Assembly (NCBI RefSeq): GCF_024519285.1 | Contig: NZ_JAMZCY010000001.1 | Span: 372,001-436,000 of the forward strand | Length of the DNA: 64,000 nucleotides | DNA from: Cohnella sp. WQ 127256 | GTDB taxonomy: Bacteria; Bacillota; Bacilli; Paenibacillales; Paenibacillaceae | Direction of reading: 5' to 3' | In this document: piece by piece, positions 48,205 through 55,817 of the stretch | Numbering within the stretch: position 1 is the first letter of the stretch | How the letters are laid out: each line of letters opens with the position of its first letter | Notes under the pieces: generated by a model | Seen by the model: only the letters and a program-made list of their open reading frames with translations | Database searches by the model: none | What the model was told of the DNA's origin: nothing | Made by a program: the position numbers and the translations under genes

Positions 48205-48245
48205 AAAAGCTGTTCTAAAGTGAATCACTTTTGGACAGCTTTTTT
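48205..48245 (+). terminator. Strong rho-independent terminator after the repeat array
   Basis: AAAAGCTGT (48205-48213) and AAAGTG (48217-48222) pair with CACTTT (48226-48231) and ACAGCTTTT (48235-48243) across a short internal loop, closed by a 3-nt loop and followed by T. It ends the importer/sugar-acid transcript. Confidence 0.9.
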
Positions 48246-48339
48246 GGTGCGCTTTTATCAGTTTTCTGCAGGAGGTCCATGCACGAATCCTGCACGAGTT
48301 CAACACCCACAAATCTTAAGAGCTTAGAAACCATCGCTT

Positions 48340-48374
48340 GTGAGAGCAATTGTTATTTGTTACTGTGAGCGCAA
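48340..48374 (+). promoter_or_regulatory. Direct repeat upstream of the GH127-like operon
   Basis: GTGAGAGCAA (48340-48349) and GTGAGCGCAA (48365-48374) match at nine of ten positions with starts 25 bp apart. Spaced direct repeats are typical of AraC/YesN-type binding sites. The site ends 33 bp before the start codon at 48408. The upstream segment 48246-48339 shows nothing I recognise. Confidence 0.4.
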
Positions 48375-48407
48375 GTAGTAGAGAACAACGAAGAGGAGAG
48401 ATTCAAT

Positions 48408-50132
48408 ATGGAAAAACGAAGATTGCCCGATACGCTAACATTAGAGGATAGAGCCGGAATTGCGATGAATGCCATCGTAGGTATGGCGGACCAGGATTAT
48501 AACCATATTCCTTTTTTTGCGGCGAATCTTATGAAGGACCCTGCTAACCTTACGCACGGAGATTGGGATTATGGCTCTTCACATGGACGCATGGTCGATG
48601 CGTTGGTGCTGGCTCGTCATATGTCGGGGGAAACATTGGGTACAGATATTGAAGAAATCTACCGTTCCAACCTGTTATCGTTTTTTAAAGAGGATGGTCT
48701 TAGCTATCGTCAGACGAATCCTAACCACAATTGGGAGCCTAATGCTAACTTTATCGACCAGCGAGCAGTGATTTTATCGCTTACGTCTTGGTACATGGAC
48801 ACGGGAGACTTGAAGGTAAAGGAAGCAGCGGATAAGCATGTTGCGGCTCTTAAACGCGTGGCTATCAAGGAACGGGATGTATGGTACTATCCTGCATCGG
48901 AATACAAGGAGGGCGGTTGGCCTTCCTCCAACGCGATTCTGCTCCGGCTTGCACCGGATCCTGCCGCTTTCTGCGGACGATTAGTTATGCCGCTGCTAAA
49001 GTATCATGAGCTGACAGGAAATCAGGATGCATTTGAGCTGTGCCAGTTTTTCACACAACTAATCGTACAGCGTAGTGGTGTGTTTAACCCGGATGGCAGC
49101 TTTAACGATTCACTCGCTTACCGCAGCGGACATTTCCATACTCGACTCGGAACGTTGGATGCACTAGCCCGATTCGGGGTATTTACAGGGGATGCGGCAT
49201 TAATTAGCTATGTCGAAAAAAGCTTCGCTTGGGCAACGACGCAATGCACAGCCTTCGGTTGGACACCGGGTGATCTGAAGGAGCAGGCCTATGAGCATGA
49301 AACCTGCTCACTGGTGGACCTAATAGCTACAGGAATCACGCTAGCGAAGAGCGGTTACACGAAGTATTGGGGAACGGTGGAAAGATATATTCGCAATCAT
49401 CTTGTCGAATCGCAGCTGTTGGATATGGATTGGGTGAAGGAGACGGATGACCTCACGAAGGAAATTAAAGGTAAGATTACTTTCCAGAATATCGCTCAAC
49501 GTACGCGCGGCGCATTCGCGGGTTACTCTGCGCCTAACGACTTCTGCTGTGATGTGAATTACGGCCGCGGACATACGAATGATTTGCAGATTTGCTGCCT
49601 TGGCTCGGGAACTCGCGGTCTCTACATGGGGTGGAGCAATACGATTACGGAAAAAGATGGCGCGATCAGCGTTAACTTCCTGCTCAACCGTGGTTCTGTT
49701 TGGCTCGATGTGGACAGCTATCTTCCGCATGAGGGCAAGCTGGTGCTGCATATTCATCGTGATCTTCCAAGATTGCAGGTTCGTATTCCGGAATGGGCGG
49801 GCTATGCCAAGGTTAGCTATACCCGTGAATTGGACGGCGAGATAAGATCGGGCAGAGGAAGTGAACCAAGCACCTGGGTGAATGAACACTTCCTGCTGCT
49901 TGGCGCGGCGAAAGCGGGAGAGATCATTACAATCGAATTCCCATTGTCGCACCGTACAACAACTGAAACAGCAATCGGGCAGGCGTTCGAGACGACGTGG
50001 CGTGGAGATGATGTTGTTGCTATTTCTCCGGCAGGGATGAAGCATCCATTCTACTCTGGGCGTCAAGTGTTTGATAAAGCGCCTATGCGCGAGGGTTCAT
50101 TACGTCGTAACGAGAATGAGCTTGTCTGGTAA
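48408..50132 (+). CDS. GH127-like glycosidase (six-hairpin fold)
   Basis: A 574-residue cytoplasmic enzyme with an alpha/alpha-barrel followed by beta-sandwich regions. Two motifs match GH127 enzymes, which use a cysteine nucleophile on zinc: HETC with Glu298 and Cys300, and ICCLGSG with Cys396 and Cys397. GH127 includes beta-L-arabinofuranosidase and, in rhamnogalacturonan-II breakdown, an aceric acid hydrolase. The start ATG has GAGGAGAG. It heads an operon with a racemase-family protein, a RuBisCO-like protein and a DUF1537 kinase, so the released sugar may be a branched or acidic sugar. The family is likely but distant; the substrate is inference. Confidence 0.75.
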   Translation: MEKRRLPDTLTLEDRAGIAMNAIVGMADQDYNHIPFFAANLMKDPANLTHGDWDYGSSHGRMVDALVLARHMSGETLGTDIEEIYRSNLLSFFKEDGLSYRQTNPNHNWEPNANFIDQRAVILSLTSWYMDTGDLKVKEAADKHVAALKRVAIKERDVWYYPASEYKEGGWPSSNAILLRLAPDPAAFCGRLVMPLLKYHELTGNQDAFELCQFFTQLIVQRSGVFNPDGSFNDSLAYRSGHFHTRLGTLDALARFGVFTGDAALISYVEKSFAWATTQCTAFGWTPGDLKEQAYEHETCSLVDLIATGITLAKSGYTKYWGTVERYIRNHLVESQLLDMDWVKETDDLTKEIKGKITFQNIAQRTRGAFAGYSAPNDFCCDVNYGRGHTNDLQICCLGSGTRGLYMGWSNTITEKDGAISVNFLLNRGSVWLDVDSYLPHEGKLVLHIHRDLPRLQVRIPEWAGYAKVSYTRELDGEIRSGRGSEPSTWVNEHFLLLGAAKAGEIITIEFPLSHRTTTETAIGQAFETTWRGDDVVAISPAGMKHPFYSGRQVFDKAPMREGSLRRNENELVW

Positions 50133-50167
50133 GATCACCAAATGATATAGCAGTGGAGGCGACAGAT

Positions 50168-50854
50168 ATGAGAACGGTTGTAGCCATCTATACCGGTCAA
50201 GGATTGGCCGACCCGTTAAAAGCGGTATTTAAAGAACAACTGCCGAATGTTCGGCTCGTTAATATTATCGATGACAGTTTGATTGGGGACGTTGTTCGAG
50301 CTGGACATGTTCCACCAGGAGTCGCAAGAAGACTCGTGCAGTACTATCATCATGGCGAAGAGCTTGGAGCGGACGTCATCTTGAACACCTGTTCATCTGT
50401 AGGAGAGGTTGTGGATAGCGCAAGCTCACTAATCGGGGTTCCCATTGTCAAGATTGATCAGGCGATGGCGGCTAAAGCTGCCGCTGAATACTCAACGATT
50501 GCCGTCCTTGCAACATTGCCTTCTACGCTTGACCCAACGATGCGCTTAATCTCGAAGGAGGCTACCTTGCTAGGCAAAGAAATCAAATTAATTCAAGGGC
50601 TGGCGGTCGGAGCATTTGATTCGCTAGTTGGAGGCAAGCCTGAAGAGCACGATCGGATATTGTTAGAAACGGCCAAGCGAATATCGGAGGAAGCGGATGT
50701 GCTCGTACTGGCGCAGGGCTCAATGGCACGTATGGCGCAATCGTTGCATGAGGCGACGGGGAAGCCGGTGCTGTCTAGTCCGCACCTTGGCGTAGAGCAG
50801 GTAAAAGTGATATTGGAGCAGCTTGATCGTGAGCAAGCAGGAAACAACAGCTAG
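50168..50854 (+). CDS. Asp/Glu-racemase superfamily protein lacking the second Cys
   Basis: A 228-residue protein of the Asp/Glu/hydantoin racemase fold. The first catalytic Cys is present (C75 in LNTCSSVGE), but the second position, normally in a GC(T/G) motif, reads AQGS (Q183-G184-S185). A two-base racemase is therefore doubtful; superfamily members with one cysteine include decarboxylases and other isomerases. GGAGG positions the ATG at 50168. It lies 15 bp before the RuBisCO-like gene and after the GH127-like gene. Function unknown; a proton-transfer role on the sugar acid handled by its neighbours is plausible. Confidence 0.8.
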   Translation: MRTVVAIYTGQGLADPLKAVFKEQLPNVRLVNIIDDSLIGDVVRAGHVPPGVARRLVQYYHHGEELGADVILNTCSSVGEVVDSASSLIGVPIVKIDQAMAAKAAAEYSTIAVLATLPSTLDPTMRLISKEATLLGKEIKLIQGLAVGAFDSLVGGKPEEHDRILLETAKRISEEADVLVLAQGSMARMAQSLHEATGKPVLSSPHLGVEQVKVILEQLDREQAGNNS

Positions 50855-50869
50855 AATGGAGGTCGCCTA

Positions 50870-52129
50870 ATGAACCAAGATCGAGTAAATGCCACGTACC
50901 TCGTGGAAACTCCCTATTCTCTGCAGGTTGCGGCTGAAGTGATTGCGGGCGAGCAATCTACCGGAACGTTCACTGCGGTACCGGGTGAGACCGATGCGCT
51001 TAAGGAGAAGTTCGGTGCCCGAATTGAGAAGATTGTGGAACTTGGAATAGCAGGGCAACCTACGCTTCCAGGCTCCAATATCCCTGCTGGGCATGATGGT
51101 CTTTATCGTAGTGGCTTAGTGACTTTGTCATTTCCCTTACACAATTTTGGACCGTCCATTCCGAACCTGATGTCTGCCATTGCGGGCAATTTGTTCGAGC
51201 TACAGCAATTGTCCGGGTTGCGAATGGTGGATCTGGAGCTTCCGGCTGCTTTCTCGGAACGGTATCCCGGACCTAAATTCGGAATCGAGGGTACGCGCAA
51301 GCTGACTAACGTGTACGATCGTCCGATTCTAGGCACAATCGTCAAGCCTAGTATTGGATTGGCACCGGAACAGCTGCAGAAGATGATCATTGAAGTGTCC
51401 GCAGCGGGTTTGGATTTCATTAAGGATGACGAGTTAAACGCCAATCCGCCATATGCACCCCTTGAGGTGAAGGTGAAGGCTGTCATGGAAGCTATTGAGC
51501 GGGCAGCAGACGCGACGGGTAAGAAAATCATGTATGCCTTCAATATTACCGGCGATATCGAAGAGATGAAGCGCCATCACGAGCTTGTTGTCAAGGCGGG
51601 TGGGAATTGCGTGATGGTCAGCATCATGAGCGTTGGTCTTGCGGGTTTAGCCCATTTGAACGAGTATAGTGAAGTGCCGATTCACGGACACCGCAATCAA
51701 TGGGGGATGATGACGCGCTGCCCTAATCTCGGATTCGAGTTTGCTGCCTATCAGAAGCTATGCCGACTCGCGGGTGCCGATCATCTTCACGTGAATGGGT
51801 TGAATAGCAAATTTTACGAAAGTAATGAATCAGTCGTTCGTTCTATTCAGGCATGCATTTCTCCAATGTACGGTGGGTATGCTTCGATGCCGGTCGTCTC
51901 TTCAGCGCAGTGGGCGGGGACGGCGATTGACACTTATGCAGCCACAAAATCCGTAGATGTCATGCATCTGGCTGGTGGCGGTATCCTGGCGCATCCAGAT
52001 GGGGCGGCAGCCGGATTCGAGAGTATGAAGCTCGGCTGGGAAGCCGCTGTGAATGGCATTCAGCTCGATGAATATGCAAAATCGCATCCATCGCTGAAGA
52101 GGGCGATTGAAAAATATGGAAAGGGCTGA
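50870..52129 (+). CDS. RuBisCO-like protein (form IV)
   Basis: A 419-residue homologue of the RuBisCO large subunit. Retained residues: Lys159 in TIVKPSIGL, the carbamylation/metal motif KDDE (K185, D187, E188), GNLFE in the N-terminal domain, His in IHGHRN and DHLHVNG, and the phosphate loop LAGGGILAHPDG. Loop 6 lacks the GKLEG block, so carbon fixation is not expected. Form IV proteins act in methionine salvage (MtnW) or in D-apionate catabolism as 3-oxo-acid phosphate decarboxylase/transcarboxylase. No methionine-salvage genes are nearby, while a DUF1537 kinase follows directly, which supports the acid-sugar role. The start has GGAGGT. Confidence 0.92.
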   Translation: MNQDRVNATYLVETPYSLQVAAEVIAGEQSTGTFTAVPGETDALKEKFGARIEKIVELGIAGQPTLPGSNIPAGHDGLYRSGLVTLSFPLHNFGPSIPNLMSAIAGNLFELQQLSGLRMVDLELPAAFSERYPGPKFGIEGTRKLTNVYDRPILGTIVKPSIGLAPEQLQKMIIEVSAAGLDFIKDDELNANPPYAPLEVKVKAVMEAIERAADATGKKIMYAFNITGDIEEMKRHHELVVKAGGNCVMVSIMSVGLAGLAHLNEYSEVPIHGHRNQWGMMTRCPNLGFEFAAYQKLCRLAGADHLHVNGLNSKFYESNESVVRSIQACISPMYGGYASMPVVSSAQWAGTAIDTYAATKSVDVMHLAGGGILAHPDGAAAGFESMKLGWEAAVNGIQLDEYAKSHPSLKRAIEKYGKG

Positions 52130-52135
52130 GCCGTG

Positions 52136-53575
52136 ATGACCCTACGGTCACAGGAAGAAGCTGATGCAAATCGAGTAGCCATAGATCCGTCCAGTGGTCG
52201 CTTTCGTAAGCTGCTCTGTTATTACGGTGATGATTTCACTGGCTCGACAGATGTATTGGAATCTCTATTCCGAGTTGGCGTCAAGACGGCACTATTCTTA
52301 GATCCGCCGGACGATGAGCAACTGCGGGAGGAGCGTTACGCTTCCTTGGATGCCTTCGGCGTGGCTGGAATCGGTCGTTCCTTAATACCTGAAGAAGCGG
52401 AGAGGGAGCTTCGTCCAATCTTTGAGTCGCTGAAGAGAGCTGGAGCCGCGATCATTCACTATAAGATTTGCTCTACCTTCGATTCATCGCCGGAAATAGG
52501 CAACATCGGTGTTGCGGCTCGGATGGGGCGTGAAACGTTCGGCGGGCGGTATATTCCTTTGTTAGTCGGAGTGCCTTACCTGGGCAGATATACTTTGTTT
52601 GGCAATCATTTTGCCAAGTCGGGGACAGAGGTGCACAGGCTGGATCGTCATCCGACCATGTCCAAGCATCCGATTACACCTATGAAGGAGGCGGATTTGC
52701 GAAAGCATCTCGCCGAGCAGAGCGATGACCGGATATCTTTATTTGACATTATGGCATTGGCAGGTAAGCTGCCTGATGTTCGCATGCGGCTGGAGCGTCA
52801 AGTGATGAAGGAGCAGCCGGACATGCTGCTGTTCGATGTACTGGATGAGGAAAGACTGGAGACAACGGGGCACCTGCTGTGGGAGGAGGCTTTAAGCAGC
52901 AATGAGGGGTCATTCTTGATCGGATCCTCTGGGATTGAATATGCGCTTGGAGCTTGCTGGAAATCCTTACAGCTGCCGGAGCTGCAGCCGGAAGTGCGGA
53001 CAAGTGTCTCGTCCGTTGAACGATTGCTTGTCGTATCAGGGAGCTGCTCTCCCGTAACAGAGGCGCAGATTCGTGATGCAGTAGCATCGGGATTTGTTGG
53101 AATCCGCGTGCCGGTTCATAAGCTAATCGATACTGAATTTGCGGCACAGACAAGTCAGCAGCTACTGGAAGAAGCGAAGGAACAGCTGGAGATGGGAAGA
53201 AGTGTCTTGTTATACTCCGCTACCGGACCCCACGACAGCAGCATTGAGCAGCTTCGCAGTGCACTCGTTGCCGGCGGCTTCCGAGCAGAGGATAGCAGCA
53301 AGCTGCTAGGCGGGATCCTGGGTTCGTTAGCTCGTTCACTGCTCATCGAGACGGGGCTGACACGCCTAGTTATCGCGGGCGGCGACACATCTGGTTATGT
53401 CACTCGCGAGCTCGGCATTTGCTCGCTGGAGTGCACAGCAGTACTCACTCCCGGCGCACCTTTGTGTCGGGCAGCATCAGAGCATCCTCAGCTTGATGGC
53501 CTCGAGCTAGTGCTTAAAGGCGGACAGGTTGGCGGAATTGATTTCTTCAGCCGCGTGAAGAACGGAGAACGGTAA
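52136..53575 (+). CDS. DUF1537 four-carbon acid sugar kinase family (OiaK/OtnK-like)
   Basis: A 479-residue kinase of the DUF1537 family. The N-terminal substrate domain has YYGDDFTGSTDVLE; the C-terminal ATP-binding domain has VIAGGDTSGYVTRELGI. Known members phosphorylate 3-oxo-tetronates (OtnK), D-threonate (DtnK) or 3-oxo-isoapionate (OiaK). The product would be the substrate for the RuBisCO-like protein encoded 6 bp upstream. The ribosome binding site is weak (AAGGG), and GTG at 52133 or ATG at 52136 could be the start. It is last in the operon; a terminator follows at 53612. Confidence 0.9.
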   Translation: MTLRSQEEADANRVAIDPSSGRFRKLLCYYGDDFTGSTDVLESLFRVGVKTALFLDPPDDEQLREERYASLDAFGVAGIGRSLIPEEAERELRPIFESLKRAGAAIIHYKICSTFDSSPEIGNIGVAARMGRETFGGRYIPLLVGVPYLGRYTLFGNHFAKSGTEVHRLDRHPTMSKHPITPMKEADLRKHLAEQSDDRISLFDIMALAGKLPDVRMRLERQVMKEQPDMLLFDVLDEERLETTGHLLWEEALSSNEGSFLIGSSGIEYALGACWKSLQLPELQPEVRTSVSSVERLLVVSGSCSPVTEAQIRDAVASGFVGIRVPVHKLIDTEFAAQTSQQLLEEAKEQLEMGRSVLLYSATGPHDSSIEQLRSALVAGGFRAEDSSKLLGGILGSLARSLLIETGLTRLVIAGGDTSGYVTRELGICSLECTAVLTPGAPLCRAASEHPQLDGLELVLKGGQVGGIDFFSRVKNGER

Positions 53576-53611
53576 TTAAGCACGCTATGTGAACGAATAG
53601 AAAGACCAACC

Positions 53612-53661
53612 AAGCCCCAATCTACCCTGGCCAATTCTGCAGGGAGGTGTGGGGCGCTTTT
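53612..53661 (+). terminator. Terminator of the GH127/RLP/kinase operon
   Basis: GCCCC (53614-53618) pairs with GGGGC (53651-53655) and CCCTG (53625-53629) with CAGGG (53640-53644), with a mostly unpaired stretch between, followed by GCTTTTATTT. Downstream, 53662-53832 holds no gene or clear signal apart from a possible weak promoter near 53778-53807. Confidence 0.65.
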
Positions 53662-53832
53662 ATTTACATGCCCCTTTACCCCTTCTTACTCATTTAGTCG
53701 CTTAACATTAGCATTCCTGAAGGTGTCGATCTTAAAAATGAGCTATACCATTCTAAGTTTTCATCAATATTCAGCGTTTGCTAATGGTTTTAGAATAAGA
53801 GTATGAGATTGCTCAGCCAGCTTTCATACGAA

Positions 53833-53848
53833 ATGGAAACGATTACAG
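53833..53848 (+). promoter_or_regulatory. cre-like site before the third sugar importer
   Basis: The 16 bases from 53833 (ATGGAAACGATTACAG) match the pattern WTGNNARCGNWWWCAW at all but the last position. It ends 27 bp before the permease start. CcpA control is likely, as at 2975 and 37053. Confidence 0.55.
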
Positions 53849-53875
53849 ATGAAGAGAAAGAAGGAGTGAGCCGCT

Positions 53876-54802
53876 ATGTGGAGCAGCATAAAGAGACAAA
53901 AGTATGCCCATATGTTCGTACTGACCGGGATGCTGATTGTCTTCATCTTCCAGTACCTGCCGATGTTCGGCATTCTAATGGCCTTTAAGCAGTATTCAAT
54001 TACCACCGGCATTAAAGGTATTTTTACAAGTCAGTGGGTGGGCCTTAAGTATTTCGTAGAATTTTTCAATGCATACAATTTCGAGCAAATGGTGAAAAAC
54101 ACGATAGGAATTAGCTTGCTGAAGCTGGTATTCACCTTCCCGGTGCCTATATTGCTGGCGATCATGCTTAACGAAGTCAAGAGTCGTTTTTTCAAGCGAT
54201 TCGTGCAAACCGTCAGCTACTTCCCGCACTTTATTTCCTGGATCGTCGTATCCGGCTTGCTCGTTATTTTTTTCTCGACGAACTCCGGTATTGTCAATGA
54301 CGCGCTGCTATCGCTGGGTATCATTGAAGAACCGATCGCTCTACTAAGTGATCCAGACTACTTCTGGGGCTTGGCTGTCGGTAGTGCGATGTGGAAGGAA
54401 GCGGGCTGGTGGACCATCATTTTCCTAGCTGCGATTAGCGGTTTGGATCCTTCCCTGTATGAGGCAGCCGAAATAGATGGGGCTGGGCGGTTGAAAAGAA
54501 TTTGGCATATTACATTGCCTGGTATCAGAGGAACGATTGTCGTCGTGCTCATATTGGCAGTCGGAAGTTTGCTAGGCGGAGGCCTAGTCGGTTCTAATTT
54601 CGAGCAATCGTATTTACTAGGAAATGTCATGAATAATGAAAAATCCGAAATTTTACAAACCTATGCATTCAAGATGGGGTTAGCGCAGGGAAGATATGCT
54701 TTTGCAACGGCAATTGATCTGCTGCAATCACTCATCGCGATCATTTTAGTATTCGGCAGTAACTATATTTCCAAGAAGACGACGAAGAGCGGATTATTCT
54801 AA
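53876..54802 (+). CDS. ABC sugar importer permease, LplB type
   Basis: A 308-residue permease. The N-terminal VFIFQYLPMFGILMAFKQYS block is nearly that of the permease at 3033, and the EAA loop is EAAEIDGAGRLKRIWHITLPG. Six hydrophobic segments. AAGGAGTG precedes the ATG. Another permease follows 22 bp later, and then the lipoprotein gene, the same order as at 3033-6640, so the two operons are related in design. Confidence 0.92.
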   Translation: MWSSIKRQKYAHMFVLTGMLIVFIFQYLPMFGILMAFKQYSITTGIKGIFTSQWVGLKYFVEFFNAYNFEQMVKNTIGISLLKLVFTFPVPILLAIMLNEVKSRFFKRFVQTVSYFPHFISWIVVSGLLVIFFSTNSGIVNDALLSLGIIEEPIALLSDPDYFWGLAVGSAMWKEAGWWTIIFLAAISGLDPSLYEAAEIDGAGRLKRIWHITLPGIRGTIVVVLILAVGSLLGGGLVGSNFEQSYLLGNVMNNEKSEILQTYAFKMGLAQGRYAFATAIDLLQSLIAIILVFGSNYISKKTTKSGLF

Positions 54803-54824
54803 CATAGACAGTGAGGTGAGAACG

Positions 54825-55706
54825 ATGCATCGGAGAACAAATGAAGACCGCATATTTGATTTTTTCAATATTCTAATCTTAAGCTTGATAGCCATTGTAA
54901 CTACTTATCCTTTCTACTATATGGTCGTTATTTCATTCAATAATGGACTGGATTCAACATTAGGTGGCATCTATTTTTGGCCTAGAGACTTTACATTCAA
55001 CAACTACAGCGAATTTTTGAGCGATCCGAAATGGATGCAATCGTTCTTCGTATCGATAGCGCGAACATTGGTCGGTGCCTTCATTACGATTTGGTTTACT
55101 TGCTTGGCAGCTTACGGATTAGCATATAAAAATCTTAAATTCCAGAAATTGTACTATAGTTTCTTCATCGTTGGGATGTATACTGCAGGGGGTCTTATCC
55201 CTTATTATGTCGTCCTTCGAGGGTTAGGATTACTCAATACTTTCTGGGTGTACGTTATACCAGGCGCGATTAATATCTTTTTCCTAATTGTTGCCGTTTC
55301 TTTCTTTAAAGAGATTCCTGCCGAGATGGAAGAGTCAGCGAGAATAGATGGCGCTTCCGATCTTAAAATTTACTATAAGCTCATTCTACCCTTGTCTAAG
55401 CCGTTGCTAGCTGCAATGGGACTGTTCGTAGGGGTAGGGCAATGGAATTCCTGGCTCGACTCGGCTTACTTCGTCAACAACGATGGCCTGCGTACGTTAA
55501 CCTATCGAATGATGGAAATCATTAACCAGGGGATGTCTCCGTTGGATGCGGAAAGCGCAGAACGTGCAGCAGCTGTTACAGGGGTAACGACCTTCTCGAT
55601 TCAGATTACGGCAATGGTTATCGCAGTGCTTCCGATCTTATGTGTGTACCCGTTCCTGCAAAAGTATTTCGTTAAAGGAATTATGCTAGGTTCCGTTAAA
55701 GGGTAG
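54825..55706 (+). CDS. ABC sugar importer permease, LplC/YtcP type
   Basis: A 293-residue permease with six membrane segments; EAA-type loop EESARIDGASDLKIYYKLILPLS; C-terminus QKYFVKGIMLGSVKG like that of the 3996 gene. GAGGTGAG positions the ATG at 54825; the GTG at 54816 lies in the binding site. It partners the 53876 permease. A stem-loop lies in the gap downstream, before the lipoprotein gene. Confidence 0.92.
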   Translation: MHRRTNEDRIFDFFNILILSLIAIVTTYPFYYMVVISFNNGLDSTLGGIYFWPRDFTFNNYSEFLSDPKWMQSFFVSIARTLVGAFITIWFTCLAAYGLAYKNLKFQKLYYSFFIVGMYTAGGLIPYYVVLRGLGLLNTFWVYVIPGAINIFFLIVAVSFFKEIPAEMEESARIDGASDLKIYYKLILPLSKPLLAAMGLFVGVGQWNSWLDSAYFVNNDGLRTLTYRMMEIINQGMSPLDAESAERAAAVTGVTTFSIQITAMVIAVLPILCVYPFLQKYFVKGIMLGSVKG

Positions 55707-55733
55707 GCATTCCAATCTGGTGTTGAACAGGAT

Positions 55734-55768
55734 GGAGTGCAACCCGGATCAGATACGTGGTGCGCTCC
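55734..55768 (+). other. Intercistronic stem-loop between permease and binding-protein genes
   Basis: GGAGTGC (55734-55740) pairs with GCGCTCC (55762-55768) with one wobble, and ACC (55742-55744) with GGT (55759-55761) after a bulged A. No T-run follows. Same position in the operon as the hairpin at 4894. Confidence 0.5.
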
Positions 55769-55817
55769 AACTGGTTTCACATAAATAATCTGCGATAAGA
55801 AAAGGGAGGAAATGAAA

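Noticed and set aside
47703..48312. Long reading frames on both strands over the repeat array, including a Cys-rich minus-strand frame of 177 codons
   Set aside because: They exist because the 51-bp unit is a multiple of three and has no stop in these frames. They lack convincing ribosome binding sites and consist of the repeat.
49341..50066. 241-codon open frame opposite the GH127-like gene
   Set aside because: It is antisense to a well-supported gene, its translation shows no recognisable domain, and codon phase follows the plus-strand gene.
50870..52129. Carbon-fixing RuBisCO or the methionine-salvage enolase MtnW
   Set aside because: Loop 6 lacks the GKLEG block required for carboxylation, and no mtn genes are nearby; the DUF1537 neighbour points to acid-sugar metabolism.
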